Source: JAMCRM01 sp035561075
GTDB lineage: Bacteria > Acidobacteriota > Terriglobia > Bryobacterales > Bryobacteraceae
Direction of reading: 5' to 3'
Assembly: GCA_035561075.1 (NCBI GenBank)
Contig: DATMYF010000166.1
Location: 1 to 64,000 of the forward strand
DNA: 64,000 nucleotides
In this document: positions 36,241 to 45,153 of the stretch, piece by piece
How the letters are laid out: the number at the start of each line of letters is the position of its first letter
How positions within the stretch are numbered: the stretch's first letter is position 1
Made by a program: the position numbers and the translations under genes
Notes under the pieces: model-generated
What the model was told of the DNA's origin: nothing
The model's database searches: none
What the model saw: only the letters and a program-made list of their open reading frames with translations

Positions 36241-36774
36241 TTATTCCCCGGGCAACTTCTCCCGCAACTCGCTCGCCAGCGCCTCAATAGGCGTCTCCTC
36301 GCTTAGCTCTTCGATTTCTTCACCCGAGAGCCGCACTCCCAGCCGGGTGGCAATCCGTTGTAGCATTTGCAGGACCAAGGTCATCTCGCGTTCCGCGAGC
36401 ATGTTGATCTGCAAGTCAAGGTTGGCGCGCTGGTCGGCGCGTTTGCTCATGCGGTTCTGTTTCATGAGCACGAAGGTGGAGAGAAAGATCGCTTCCAGCG
36501 ACACCGTCATCGCCAACAACATGAATGGATAGGGATCGAAAGCAGGAATCCAGGGAATCCATTTGAGGTTGATCACGATCCACAGTCCGAAGATCAGCAC
36601 CTGAAGGATGACGAAGCGCAGGTCTCCGGCAAAACCTGCGATGAGGTCGGTCACGCGATCGCTCAGGGTGCGCCGGTCGATGAACTCCTGCTCCAGGCGC
36701 GCCATCATCTCGATATTGTTCCGGACGGCTTTCGCGATGACCTCCGGCCGGTCGTTCAGGTTTCCACTTTCCAT
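36241..36774 (-). CDS. DUF1003-family membrane protein
   Basis: The 177-aa protein has two hydrophobic helices (residues 47-70: LRFVILQVLIFGLWIVINL, and 78-102) flanked by charged helices, matching DUF1003, which occurs in many bacteria and is often stress-linked. Its function is unknown. It starts 3 bp after the stop of the YihY/BrkB gene, so they are coupled. A weak GAGAA/TTCTC inverted repeat lies just downstream. Confidence 0.87.
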   Translation of the reverse strand: MESGNLNDRPEVIAKAVRNNIEMMARLEQEFIDRRTLSDRVTDLIAGFAGDLRFVILQVLIFGLWIVINLKWIPWIPAFDPYPFMLLAMTVSLEAIFLSTFVLMKQNRMSKRADQRANLDLQINMLAEREMTLVLQMLQRIATRLGVRLSGEEIEELSEETPIEALASELREKLPGE

Positions 36775-36777
36775 GGT

Positions 36778-37686
36778 TTACGCAGCGCGTGGCCTTCCGG
36801 CCCGCCCTTTCAGCCTTGGGGCTCGCGATCCGTAGCGCTCGGCATACAGCCGGGTGAACACCGCACCCAGGAAGAAGACCTGTGCCGAATAGTACACCCA
36901 CATTAGAAGCACGACCACTGAGCCCGCCGCCCCGTAAGCCGACCCGATGCTCGCCTTCCCCAGGTAAAGCCCGATGGCCAGTTTCCCCGCCGAGAAGAGC
37001 AGCGCCGTGACGAACGCGCCCGTCATCACGTCCTGCCATGCAATCGTCACGTCCGGCACTACCTTGTACAGCAGCGCGAACAGCCCCGTGATGGCGGCCA
37101 GGGAAATCGCCGTGTTCACTAATTGCAACACCGGCTCGGGCACCGGCAACATCCCGCCCATCAGCGTTCCGGCCGCCGAAAGGATCGCATTCACTACCAG
37201 TGAAACCAGCAGCAGGAAACCGATCGCCATCACCATCGCGAACGAAAAGAAGCGGTTCTTGAGGATGGAGACCAGCCCGACTGTGGCCGGCGCCTGTACG
37301 CCCCAGACCATGTTGAGCGAGCTCCGGAGCTCGGCGAATACGGCCGAAGCACCAAACAGCAGCACCAGCAGCCCAATAGCCGTAGCCAGCACACCCGCGG
37401 CCGGGCGGTTCGCGTTCTTCAGCATGGTCTGGATCACTTCCGCGCCCTGCTGTCCAATCAGGTCGCGAATCTGCCAGACGATCTGGCCTTCCGCCGCTTC
37501 CCTCCCGAAAACCAGCCCGGCGATCCCGACCACCACCACCAGCAGGGGCGCCATAGAGAAGACCGAATAGAATGCCAGCGACGCACCCAGCCTCTGGGCA
37601 TTTGCGTTGAACCATTGCCAGACCGTGTCCCGAAGCAGTGCTCCCAGGGCACTGATGTCCATGGGGGCAGCGGCGGGCTCGGCCAT
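36778..37686 (-). CDS. YihY/BrkB-family inner-membrane protein
   Basis: The 302-aa protein has six hydrophobic segments and the family's LGASLAFYSVFSMAPLLVVV start, and ends with a cytoplasmic C-terminal tail. It belongs to the YihY/virulence factor BrkB family, once annotated as ribonuclease BN but actually without that activity. Its role is unknown, perhaps transport or stress response. It lies 1 bp downstream of the PfpI gene's stop codon. The C-terminal tail is basic. Confidence 0.87.
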   Translation of the reverse strand: MAEPAAAPMDISALGALLRDTVWQWFNANAQRLGASLAFYSVFSMAPLLVVVVGIAGLVFGREAAEGQIVWQIRDLIGQQGAEVIQTMLKNANRPAAGVLATAIGLLVLLFGASAVFAELRSSLNMVWGVQAPATVGLVSILKNRFFSFAMVMAIGFLLLVSLVVNAILSAAGTLMGGMLPVPEPVLQLVNTAISLAAITGLFALLYKVVPDVTIAWQDVMTGAFVTALLFSAGKLAIGLYLGKASIGSAYGAAGSVVVLLMWVYYSAQVFFLGAVFTRLYAERYGSRAPRLKGRAGRPRAA

Positions 37687-37687
37687 G

Positions 37688-38245
37688 CTAGTGTCTTCTC
37701 CCGGCTGGTATGCGCGCGAATAGCGCGATCATTTCGCGATTAAATACGGGGAGATCCGATGGCTGGCGGCTGGTTACCCAGTTGTCGTCCACCACACACT
37801 CCTGGTCGAGCCAGGTGCCGCCTGCGTTGCGGATATCGTCTTGGATGGTCCAGTAGGCAGCCAGCTTGCGGCCCCGAACCACCCCGGCTGAGATGAGCGC
37901 CCACGGGGCGTGGCAGATGGCGGCGATTGGCTTGCCGGCATCGTTTGTCGCGCGAATGAATTCCCGGACGCGCGGTTCCATCCGCAGGGTGTCCGCGTTC
38001 AATGCGCCGCCCGGGAGCATCAGGCCGTCGTAGTCCTCGAGTTTCACCTCGTCGAAGGTGCGTTCCACCGGGACGGCGCTGCCTTTTTCAAAATGCCGGA
38101 AGCCCTGAATCTGTCCGCGTTTCTTCGAAATTACGTGGACGGTGGCGCCGGCCTGTTCAAGTGCCCTGAGCGGCTCTGTGAGTTCGGATTCCTCAAAGCC
38201 TTCCATGGCCATGATTGCGATGCGCGTGCCTTTCAACTCCTGCAT
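37688..38245 (-). CDS. DJ-1/PfpI-family protein
   Basis: The 185-aa protein has the class-I amidotransferase-like nucleophile elbow AAICHAPW (Cys111-His112) and an acidic residue near Glu20. It belongs to the DJ-1/PfpI superfamily, whose members act as proteases, chaperones or deglycases. It probably has a protective role; its position at the head of the stress block (followed by BrkB, DUF1003, SRPBCC, ADH) supports this. The exact activity is unproven. Confidence 0.85.
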   Translation of the reverse strand: MQELKGTRIAIMAMEGFEESELTEPLRALEQAGATVHVISKKRGQIQGFRHFEKGSAVPVERTFDEVKLEDYDGLMLPGGALNADTLRMEPRVREFIRATNDAGKPIAAICHAPWALISAGVVRGRKLAAYWTIQDDIRNAGGTWLDQECVVDDNWVTSRQPSDLPVFNREMIALFARIPAGRRH

Positions 38246-38323
38246 GGCAATTCTCCGTTAAGAAATGAACGTACTCCTGCTTCAACGGATAAAACTGCAC
38301 GCGGAAGGCCACTGCGGCGGCCG

Positions 38324-39784
38324 CTACTTCAATAGGGCCGCCGCTTTTGTTGCGAAGTGGAGCACGGGCGTGGGAAAGATACCCAGCAGCAGGGTACCGA
38401 GCGCGGAGATCGACAGCGCTGCCCGGATTCCCCAAGGCAGCGGTTCCATATCCGGACCGGTTCTGGAGGGCTCCTTCATGTACATGGCGACCAGAAGACG
38501 CAGGTAGTAGTACGCCGCCACCGCGCTATTCAGCAGTCCCAGCACCGCCAGCCAGATCAGTTCGGCGTCCAGGGCGGCCTTGAAGATGTAGAACTTCCCG
38601 AAGAACCCGGCCGTGAGGGGCACCCCGACGAGCGAAAAGAGAAATACTGCGAGCATCGCGGCTGTAAACGGCTGCGCCTTCGCGAGGCCGGCGAAATCGT
38701 CGATCTCCTGGTATTTCTCGCCCTTGCCCGCCACGTGAGTCACCGCGGCGAACGCGCCTGCGTTCATCAGGGCATAGGCCGCCAGGTAGAACATAGACGC
38801 CGCCACGCCGTCCTGCGAGCGCGCCGTCATGGCTACCAGCACGTAGCCCGCGTGCGCGATCGAACTGTACGCCAGCATGCGCTTTACGTTGGTTTGGGAG
38901 AGCGCGGCAAAGTTCCCGAGAGTCATCGAGAGCAGCGCCGACATCCACACCAACGGTTCCCACCTGCCGCCGATCGGCGCTAAGGCGGTCATGAAGATGC
39001 GCAGAAATATCGCGAACGCGGCAGCCTTCGCACCGGTCGAGAGGAACGCCGTCACCGGCGAGGGTGCGCCCTGGTAGACGTCCGGTGCCCAAACCTGAAA
39101 GGGCGCGCTCGAAACTTTGAAGCCCAGTCCCACAAATAACAGCGCCGCAGCAATCGAGAGGTGCAGCGGGTCCGCTCCGCCGCGTCCGATGACCAGTCCG
39201 CGGATCGCCGAAAGGTTGGTCACCCCGGTGGCGCCGTATGCGATGGCCACGCCATAGAGGAAAAATGCTGTGGCGAACGATCCCAGCAGAAAATACTTGA
39301 GCGCCGCCTCCGTGGCACGCTTGTCGTCCCGCAGATACCCGGAGAGCACGTAGCTTGCGATCGAAGAAATCTCAAGTCCGATGAAGATCACGATCAGGTC
39401 GTTCGCAGCCGCCATGAGGCATTGCCCCGCAATGGCGAACAGCAGCAACGCGTGGAACTCAGCCGTCTCAGCAAGCTCCCGCGAAAGGAAACGATACGAC
39501 GAGAGCACCGTGACCATCCCCACCACCAGCACCAGTACTCGAAAGTAGGCGGCGAAATGGTCCACCATCAACAGCCCCGAGAACGCGGGCCCTGGAAACG
39601 TTCCCGCATTGACGGCACCCAGCAGCGCCAGTGCGAGCGCCGCCAGGGAGAGGTGCCCGTAGAACCTGCGATAGAGCCCCGCCAGCGGCGCCATGATCAT
39701 GAACGCCGTCCCAGTAAGCACAAGGACGATCTCCGGCAGAAGCCGGATCAGGTCCGCCTGCTGCGGCACCCAGCTACCGGACAA
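38324..39784 (-). CDS. nuoN: NADH-quinone oxidoreductase subunit N
   Basis: This 486-aa proton-pumping antiporter-like subunit of complex I has 14 hydrophobic segments, with LLGSFATAFFLYGVAI and the conserved Lys/Glu regions of NuoN. I place the start at TTG 39784, because GGGGAGG lies 6 bp before it and it overlaps nuoM by 11 bp; GTG 39769 is an alternative. The longer open frame upstream is Arg-rich and inside nuoM. It closes the nuo operon. Confidence 0.9.
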   Translation of the reverse strand: MSGSWVPQQADLIRLLPEIVLVLTGTAFMIMAPLAGLYRRFYGHLSLAALALALLGAVNAGTFPGPAFSGLLMVDHFAAYFRVLVLVVGMVTVLSSYRFLSRELAETAEFHALLLFAIAGQCLMAAANDLIVIFIGLEISSIASYVLSGYLRDDKRATEAALKYFLLGSFATAFFLYGVAIAYGATGVTNLSAIRGLVIGRGGADPLHLSIAAALLFVGLGFKVSSAPFQVWAPDVYQGAPSPVTAFLSTGAKAAAFAIFLRIFMTALAPIGGRWEPLVWMSALLSMTLGNFAALSQTNVKRMLAYSSIAHAGYVLVAMTARSQDGVAASMFYLAAYALMNAGAFAAVTHVAGKGEKYQEIDDFAGLAKAQPFTAAMLAVFLFSLVGVPLTAGFFGKFYIFKAALDAELIWLAVLGLLNSAVAAYYYLRLLVAMYMKEPSRTGPDMEPLPWGIRAALSISALGTLLLGIFPTPVLHFATKAAALLK

Positions 39785-41315
39785 GTGCCACCTCCCCGGG
39801 CCGCGGCACGGGGGCCGCGCGCTCCACCTGAAACCGCACATTGACCTGCGTCTGCTTGAGCACCTGTGCAGTGGCCGCACTCACCGGCGGCAGGAAACTG
39901 CGGGTATAAGTGCCCATCCAGACCATCAGGATCACCAGCGGCAGGATGGCTGCCCACTCGCGCCGGCTGAGGTCGAAGACCTTGGCCCGCACCTCGTCGC
40001 CGGCCGAGCCGTAAAAAACGCGCTGGTAAAGCCACAGCATGTAGCAGGCAGAAAGAATCACCCCCAAGGCCGCGAAAACGGTCCAGCGGAAATTGACCTG
40101 CGCGGCGCCCTGAAGCACCAGGAACTCGCCCACGAAATTGTTGAGCAGCGGGAGCCCCGCACTCGCCAGCGTGGCCACCAAAAACACCGTGGCAAGCCAG
40201 GGTGCGACCGTCGCCACACCGCCGTAATCCTCAATCGCCAGGGAGTGGCGCCGCTCGTAGAGGTACCCGACCAGGATGAAGAGGGCGCCGGTCGAGACGC
40301 CGTGGTTCAGCATCTGATAGACAGCACCGTCGAGCCCCTGCTGGGTGAACGAGAACAGCCCCAGCACGACGAAGCCGAGGTGGCTCACCGAGGAGTACGC
40401 CACCAGCTTCTTCATATTCGGCTGCACCAGCGCGACCAGCGCGCCGTAGAGGATCCCGATGATCGCGAGTACCGCAATCCACGGGGCGCACTCCCGCGCT
40501 GCGCCTGGAAACAGCGGCATCGAGAAACGCAGCAGCCCGTAGGTCCCCATTTTCAGCATCACCGACGCCAACATCACGGAGCCCGCCGAAGGCGCCTCCA
40601 CATGCGCGTCCGGCAGCCACGTGTGCAGGGGAAATAGCGGCACCTTGATGGCGAATGCCAGGAAGAACGCCAGGAACAGCAGCAGTTCCTCTCCTGGCCC
40701 GAGCCTCAGGGCGCCCGACGCGAGCAGCCCCAGAAGTTCCGGGTAGTCGAACGTGCCGGCCCGGCCGTAGAGCCAGATCATGGCCGCCAGCATCAGGACC
40801 GAGCCCGCCATGGTGTAGAGGAAAAACTTCACCGCGGCGTAGATCCGGCGCTCGTGGCCCCAGATGCCGATCAGGAAATACATAGGCACCAGCGACACTT
40901 CCCAGAAAACGTAGAACAGGAACAGGTCCTGCGCCGCGAAAACTCCCACCAGGCCGAATTCGAGCAGCAGCAGGAAGGCGTAGAACTCCTTGACGCGGTC
41001 TTCAATATGGCGCCAGGAGATCAGCATCGAAAGCGGTGAGAGCAGGGTTGTGAGCAGCACGAGCCACAGGCTGATGCCGTCGATGGCGACGTGGTAACGG
41101 ATCACCGGCGAGGCGATCCACAGGACGCTCGTGGAGAACTGCTCGCCCGCCTGGGCCGCGCGGAAGCCAATCGCCAACCCCAGAGACGCCAGGAACACCA
41201 GTGCCGCGAACAGCATCGCGGTGAAGCGCGCCGCCGCCGGATTCCGGCGTGGCGTGGCCAGCACCGCGAAGAAGCCCGCCAGCGGCAGCGCAATCACCAG
41301 GTCCAGCAGGTTCAT
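39774..41315 (-). CDS. nuoM: NADH-quinone oxidoreductase subunit M
   Basis: The 513-aa antiporter-like membrane subunit of complex I has about 14 transmembrane segments; FYVFWEVSLVPMYFLIGIWG is typical of NuoM, containing the conserved Glu. ATG 41315 overlaps the nuoL stop (ATGA), indicating coupling. Length is normal. It pumps protons in the membrane arm with NuoL and NuoN. Confidence 0.95.
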   Translation of the reverse strand: MNLLDLVIALPLAGFFAVLATPRRNPAAARFTAMLFAALVFLASLGLAIGFRAAQAGEQFSTSVLWIASPVIRYHVAIDGISLWLVLLTTLLSPLSMLISWRHIEDRVKEFYAFLLLLEFGLVGVFAAQDLFLFYVFWEVSLVPMYFLIGIWGHERRIYAAVKFFLYTMAGSVLMLAAMIWLYGRAGTFDYPELLGLLASGALRLGPGEELLLFLAFFLAFAIKVPLFPLHTWLPDAHVEAPSAGSVMLASVMLKMGTYGLLRFSMPLFPGAARECAPWIAVLAIIGILYGALVALVQPNMKKLVAYSSVSHLGFVVLGLFSFTQQGLDGAVYQMLNHGVSTGALFILVGYLYERRHSLAIEDYGGVATVAPWLATVFLVATLASAGLPLLNNFVGEFLVLQGAAQVNFRWTVFAALGVILSACYMLWLYQRVFYGSAGDEVRAKVFDLSRREWAAILPLVILMVWMGTYTRSFLPPVSAATAQVLKQTQVNVRFQVERAAPVPRPGEVALVR

Positions 41316-43150
41316 CGGAGCCCTCCCGCGATGGCCATCGACGCCAGCAGGAACACCGACCCGAGCAGGACCCAGGCGGCGTAGCTCCGGGCATTGCCGG
41401 ATTGCACCAGGCGCAGCAGCGCCCCAGCCGCACGCGCGCTGTGGCCGATGCCGTTCACCAGGCGGTCGATCAATCCCGTGTCGATGCGCCGCCACAGTAC
41501 CGCGTGGGAGCCCAGCACCAGCGGTTCCACCACGGTGGCACCGTAGATCTCATCCACGAAATACTTGTTCGCAACCAGCGTGTAGAGGCCGCCCAGGCGC
41601 GCGGCAAGCGCATCGGGCAGGGCCGGCAGCCGCACGTAGAACAGCCACGCCATCGCGATGCCCGCGGCGCCCGCCGCCACCGAAAACGCCACCAGCGCGA
41701 AGCCGTGGTGCGGATGCGAGGCAGGGAACAGCGGCGCGAGGTACGCCGGGACGTCCAGAAAGTAGCCACCGCCTAGCGAGAGTGCGGCCAGCAAGGCAAG
41801 CGGCGCAATCATGACGGCGGGCGACTCGTGGGGGTGTTTATCGCCCCGATAAGCGCCATAAAACGTCAAAAACATGGCCCGGAAGACGTAAAAAGCGGTC
41901 ATTCCCGCCGTAGCAACCGCCATCCAGTACATCCACGGCGCGCGCTCGTGGGCGGCCAGCAGGATGGCATCTTTGCTGAAAAATCCGGAAAACGGAGGCA
42001 CCCCTGCGATAGCCACGGCGGCGGCCAGCATGGTCCAGTGGGTCCAGGGGATGCGGCGGCGCAGCCCGCCCATGTTGCGCAGGTCCTGCTCTCCCGCGAG
42101 CGCGTGGATTACGCTGCCCGCCCCCAGGAACAGCAGCGCTTTAAAAAACGCATGCGTCACCAGGTGCCAGATGCCCGCCGAAAACGCCCCGCATCCCACG
42201 GCCAGGAACATGTAGCCCAACTGCGAAACGGTGGAGTAGGCGAAGACCTTCTTGATATCGTTCTGGGCGAGCGCGATGGTGGCGGCGAAGAACGCGGTGA
42301 AGAGGCCAACTGCGGCCACGGTATCGAGCGCCACGGGCGCATTCACGAATACCGGCCAGGAGCGCGCCACGACGTAGACACCGGCCGTGACCATGGTGGC
42401 CGCGTGAATCAGGGCCGAGACAGGCGTCGGCCCCGCCATGGCGTCCGGCAGCCAAACGTAGAGGGGGAACTGCGCGGATTTGCCGCATGCCCCCACAAAC
42501 AGCAGCAGCGCAATGGCCGTGAGGACGCCCTCCGTCGCGCGCGGAGCCGCCGCGAACACGGTGCCGAAATCGAGCGAGCCGAAATGCACGAACACCAGGA
42601 ACATGGCTAGGGAGAAGCCGAAATCGCCGATGCGGTTGACGATGAACGCCTTGTTTCCGGCGTCTGTGGCGGACTTCTTCTCGAAGTAGAAGCCGATCAA
42701 CAGGTAGCTCGCCAGCCCCACGCCTTCCCAGCCCACGAAGAGCAGCAGGTAATTCGCCGCTAATACCAAGGTCAGCATGAAGAAGAGAAACAGGTTCAGG
42801 TAGGCGAAGAAGCGGTAGTAACCGCCCTCGTGCGCCATGTAGCCGATCGAGTAGATATGGATCAGCGCCCCTACGCCGGTCACCACAAGAAGCATCACGG
42901 CCGTGAGGCGGTCCACCGTGAAGTCGAAGCCCACCCGGAAACTGCCGCTCGCGAACCACTCGAAATAGCGCTCGGTGTGCGGTCCGTTGAGGCTCATGAC
43001 AACCCGCAGCACCCAGGCGAACGAAAGCAGCACGGCCGTGAGCGCCACGGTGTTGACCGCGGCCTTGGGAAGGCGGCGCCCGAGCAGGCCGTTGATCAGG
43101 AATCCCGACAGGGGGAACGCCGGGATGAGCCACAATTGCATGGCGGTCAA
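41312..43150 (-). CDS. nuoL: NADH-quinone oxidoreductase subunit L
   Basis: The 612-aa subunit is the distal antiporter-like part of complex I, with about 16 transmembrane segments and a long C-terminal lateral helix. The conserved segments LLLFVGWEGVGLASYLLIG and YVWLPDAMAGPTPVSALIHA are clear. Its ATG overlaps the nuoK stop by 4 bp (ATGA). Length is normal for the family. Confidence 0.96.
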   Translation of the reverse strand: MTAMQLWLIPAFPLSGFLINGLLGRRLPKAAVNTVALTAVLLSFAWVLRVVMSLNGPHTERYFEWFASGSFRVGFDFTVDRLTAVMLLVVTGVGALIHIYSIGYMAHEGGYYRFFAYLNLFLFFMLTLVLAANYLLLFVGWEGVGLASYLLIGFYFEKKSATDAGNKAFIVNRIGDFGFSLAMFLVFVHFGSLDFGTVFAAAPRATEGVLTAIALLLFVGACGKSAQFPLYVWLPDAMAGPTPVSALIHAATMVTAGVYVVARSWPVFVNAPVALDTVAAVGLFTAFFAATIALAQNDIKKVFAYSTVSQLGYMFLAVGCGAFSAGIWHLVTHAFFKALLFLGAGSVIHALAGEQDLRNMGGLRRRIPWTHWTMLAAAVAIAGVPPFSGFFSKDAILLAAHERAPWMYWMAVATAGMTAFYVFRAMFLTFYGAYRGDKHPHESPAVMIAPLALLAALSLGGGYFLDVPAYLAPLFPASHPHHGFALVAFSVAAGAAGIAMAWLFYVRLPALPDALAARLGGLYTLVANKYFVDEIYGATVVEPLVLGSHAVLWRRIDTGLIDRLVNGIGHSARAAGALLRLVQSGNARSYAAWVLLGSVFLLASMAIAGGLR

Positions 43151-43461
43151 GTCCGATCCCCCAGGGTGTCCACTTCATCGATGTTCAGGGTGCCCCGGCT
43201 GCGGTAGATGGCCAGGATAATCGCCAGCCCGACCACCGCCTCGGCAGCCGCCACAACCATCACGAAGAAGGTGTAAATGTGCCCGTTCACGTGCTTGAAC
43301 TGATAGGAGAAGGTCACGAAGCTGAGGTTCACGGCGTTGAGCATCAGCTCGATGGACATGAGCATCGTGATGACGTTGCGCCGGAACAGGAACCCAGCCA
43401 CCCCCAGGGAGAAGAGCACGGCGCTGAGCATGAGATACCAGTACAGCGGGACAGCCTGCAT
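43147..43461 (-). CDS. nuoK: NADH-quinone oxidoreductase subunit K
   Basis: This 104-aa subunit has three transmembrane segments and conserved Glu in MLMSIELMLNAVNLSF, matching NuoK (MrpC-like). Start 43461 overlaps the nuoJ stop by one base (TGATG). The open frame from 43647 is discarded because it lies in nuoJ. Confidence 0.95.
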   Translation of the reverse strand: MQAVPLYWYLMLSAVLFSLGVAGFLFRRNVITMLMSIELMLNAVNLSFVTFSYQFKHVNGHIYTFFVMVVAAAEAVVGLAIILAIYRSRGTLNIDEVDTLGDRT

Positions 43462-43961
43462 CAGTCCACCTCCTTCCTGGCGAGCACCATGGCCCCCACG
43501 ATCGCCACAAGAATCAGGACGGAGGTGATCTCGAAGGGCAGCAGATAGCGAGTGAAGAGCGCGTGGCCAATGTCCCGCGCGGTGCCTCCAGTGAAGGCTC
43601 CGAAGGCGACCACCGAGCCGGCCGGGGCCATCCGGGCGACAGCCCACGAGAGCAGCCCCAGCAGCGTGACCAGCAGGGGCACCCCCAGCAGTTGCACCAC
43701 ATATGAGCGGCCGCGCCGCACTTCCGCGCCAGCGTTGAGCAGCATGATGACGAACAGGAACAACACCATCACGGCGCCCGCGTAGACGATCACCTGCGCG
43801 GCCGCGATGAACTCCGCGCCCAGTAACAGGTAGAGCACCGCCAGCGAGCCCATCACCCCGATCAGCGAAACGGCGCTGGCGATCGGGTGCGGCTGCACCA
43901 CCACATTGATGGCGCAGACCACCGCGATGAGTGCGAATACGAGGAACAGGATCACATCCAT
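43461..43961 (-). CDS. nuoJ: NADH-quinone oxidoreductase subunit J
   Basis: This 166-aa membrane subunit has five hydrophobic segments and the characteristic QVIVYAGAVMVLFLFVIML helix. It starts 4 bp after nuoH. In the usual nuo order nuoI would lie between H and J, and there is no room for it here. Confidence 0.94.
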   Translation of the reverse strand: MDVILFLVFALIAVVCAINVVVQPHPIASAVSLIGVMGSLAVLYLLLGAEFIAAAQVIVYAGAVMVLFLFVIMLLNAGAEVRRGRSYVVQLLGVPLLVTLLGLLSWAVARMAPAGSVVAFGAFTGGTARDIGHALFTRYLLPFEITSVLILVAIVGAMVLARKEVD

Positions 43962-43965
43962 AACG

Positions 43966-45153
43966 TCACCCCAGGGCCACCAACAGGCCGGTCACCAGCA
44001 GGTTCACCATGGCCGCCGGGAACAGAATCTTCCACGCGAAGCTCATAAGCTGGTCGTAACGGAAACGTGGCAGCGTGCCCCGCACCCAGATGAAGATGAA
44101 GAGCAGCACCCCCGTTTTGGCGCCGAACCAGAACAGCGGCACCAGGTAGACCCGCACCGCAGGAAGCAAAAACACCAGCGCGATCGCGAAGAACAGCGCC
44201 GCCACGACCGGCAGCGTGAGGCGGTCGCGCCTGCGTGCTGGGTTCAGCCCATGGCTGAGCGCAATCGCACCCGCCAGGCCGAAGACCGCCGCAGGTACCC
44301 AGTCCGAACCCAGCGACGAAGGGAACGGCGCGTGCCATCCACCCAGGAACAGCACCGTCGTCATGGAGCACATGGTGACGATGTTGGCGTACTCCGCCAT
44401 GAAGAACGCAGCGAACTTCATGCTGCTGTACTCGGTATGGAAGCCGGCCACCAGTTCGTTCTCGGCCTCCGGCAGGTCGAAGGGGATACGGTTGGTCTCG
44501 GCGAACCCGGCCACAAAGAAGATCGCGAAGCTCAGGACCTGCGGCCATGGCCCCTGGAAAACATGCCAGTTGGGCAGAAAGCCAAACAGATACCCGCCCT
44601 GCCTCTCGACCAGTTCCCGCAGGCTGAGGGTATTGGCCAGCAGCAATGGCGCCACGATGGCAAGGGCCAGGGGCAGTTCATAGCTGATCATCTGGGCGGA
44701 GTTGCGCAGCCCGCCGAGCAGCGCGTACTTGTTATTAGAGGCCCAGCCCGCCAGCACGATCCCGTAGACCCCCATTGACGAGGCGGCCAGAATGAACAGC
44801 ACCCCCACATTCAGGTCTGTGAGCTGCATCCAGGTGGTGCCGCCGAAAACCGGCACCTCGGGGCCGAACGGGATCACCGCCGCCGGAAGCAGCGCCACCA
44901 TCACGGCCAGGAACGGCGCGGCGATGAAGAGCGGCTTGTTCGCGTGCGGCGGGATGAGGTCTTCCTTGGTGAGCAGCTTGATGACGTCCGCCAGCGGCTG
45001 CAACAGCCCGTGCGGACCCACGCGTGACGGCCCCAGCCGCACCTGGATATGGGCGATCACCTTGCGCTCCACCCATTGCAGGTAGGCGAGGGTAGTAAGA
45101 AGCACCGCGGCCACCAGCGCCGCCTTGAAGAGACTGAGGACCAGGAAGTTCAT
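43966..45153 (-). CDS. nuoH: NADH-quinone oxidoreductase subunit H
   Basis: The 395-aa quinone-site membrane subunit has eight or nine hydrophobic segments and the family motifs ERKVIAHIQVRLGPSRVGP and FAETNRIPFDLPEAENELVAG. ATG 45153 overlaps the nuoG stop by 4 bp. It follows nuoG directly, and the next gene is nuoJ. Length is normal. Confidence 0.96.
   Translation of the reverse strand: MNFLVLSLFKAALVAAVLLTTLAYLQWVERKVIAHIQVRLGPSRVGPHGLLQPLADVIKLLTKEDLIPPHANKPLFIAAPFLAVMVALLPAAVIPFGPEVPVFGGTTWMQLTDLNVGVLFILAASSMGVYGIVLAGWASNNKYALLGGLRNSAQMISYELPLALAIVAPLLLANTLSLRELVERQGGYLFGFLPNWHVFQGPWPQVLSFAIFFVAGFAETNRIPFDLPEAENELVAGFHTEYSSMKFAAFFMAEYANIVTMCSMTTVLFLGGWHAPFPSSLGSDWVPAAVFGLAGAIALSHGLNPARRRDRLTLPVVAALFFAIALVFLLPAVRVYLVPLFWFGAKTGVLLFIFIWVRGTLPRFRYDQLMSFAWKILFPAAMVNLLVTGLLVALG

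Noticed and set aside
43906..44778. 290-aa open frame antisense to nuoH
   Set aside because: Typical high-GC shadow, rich in His/Gln/Arg, with no family signal.
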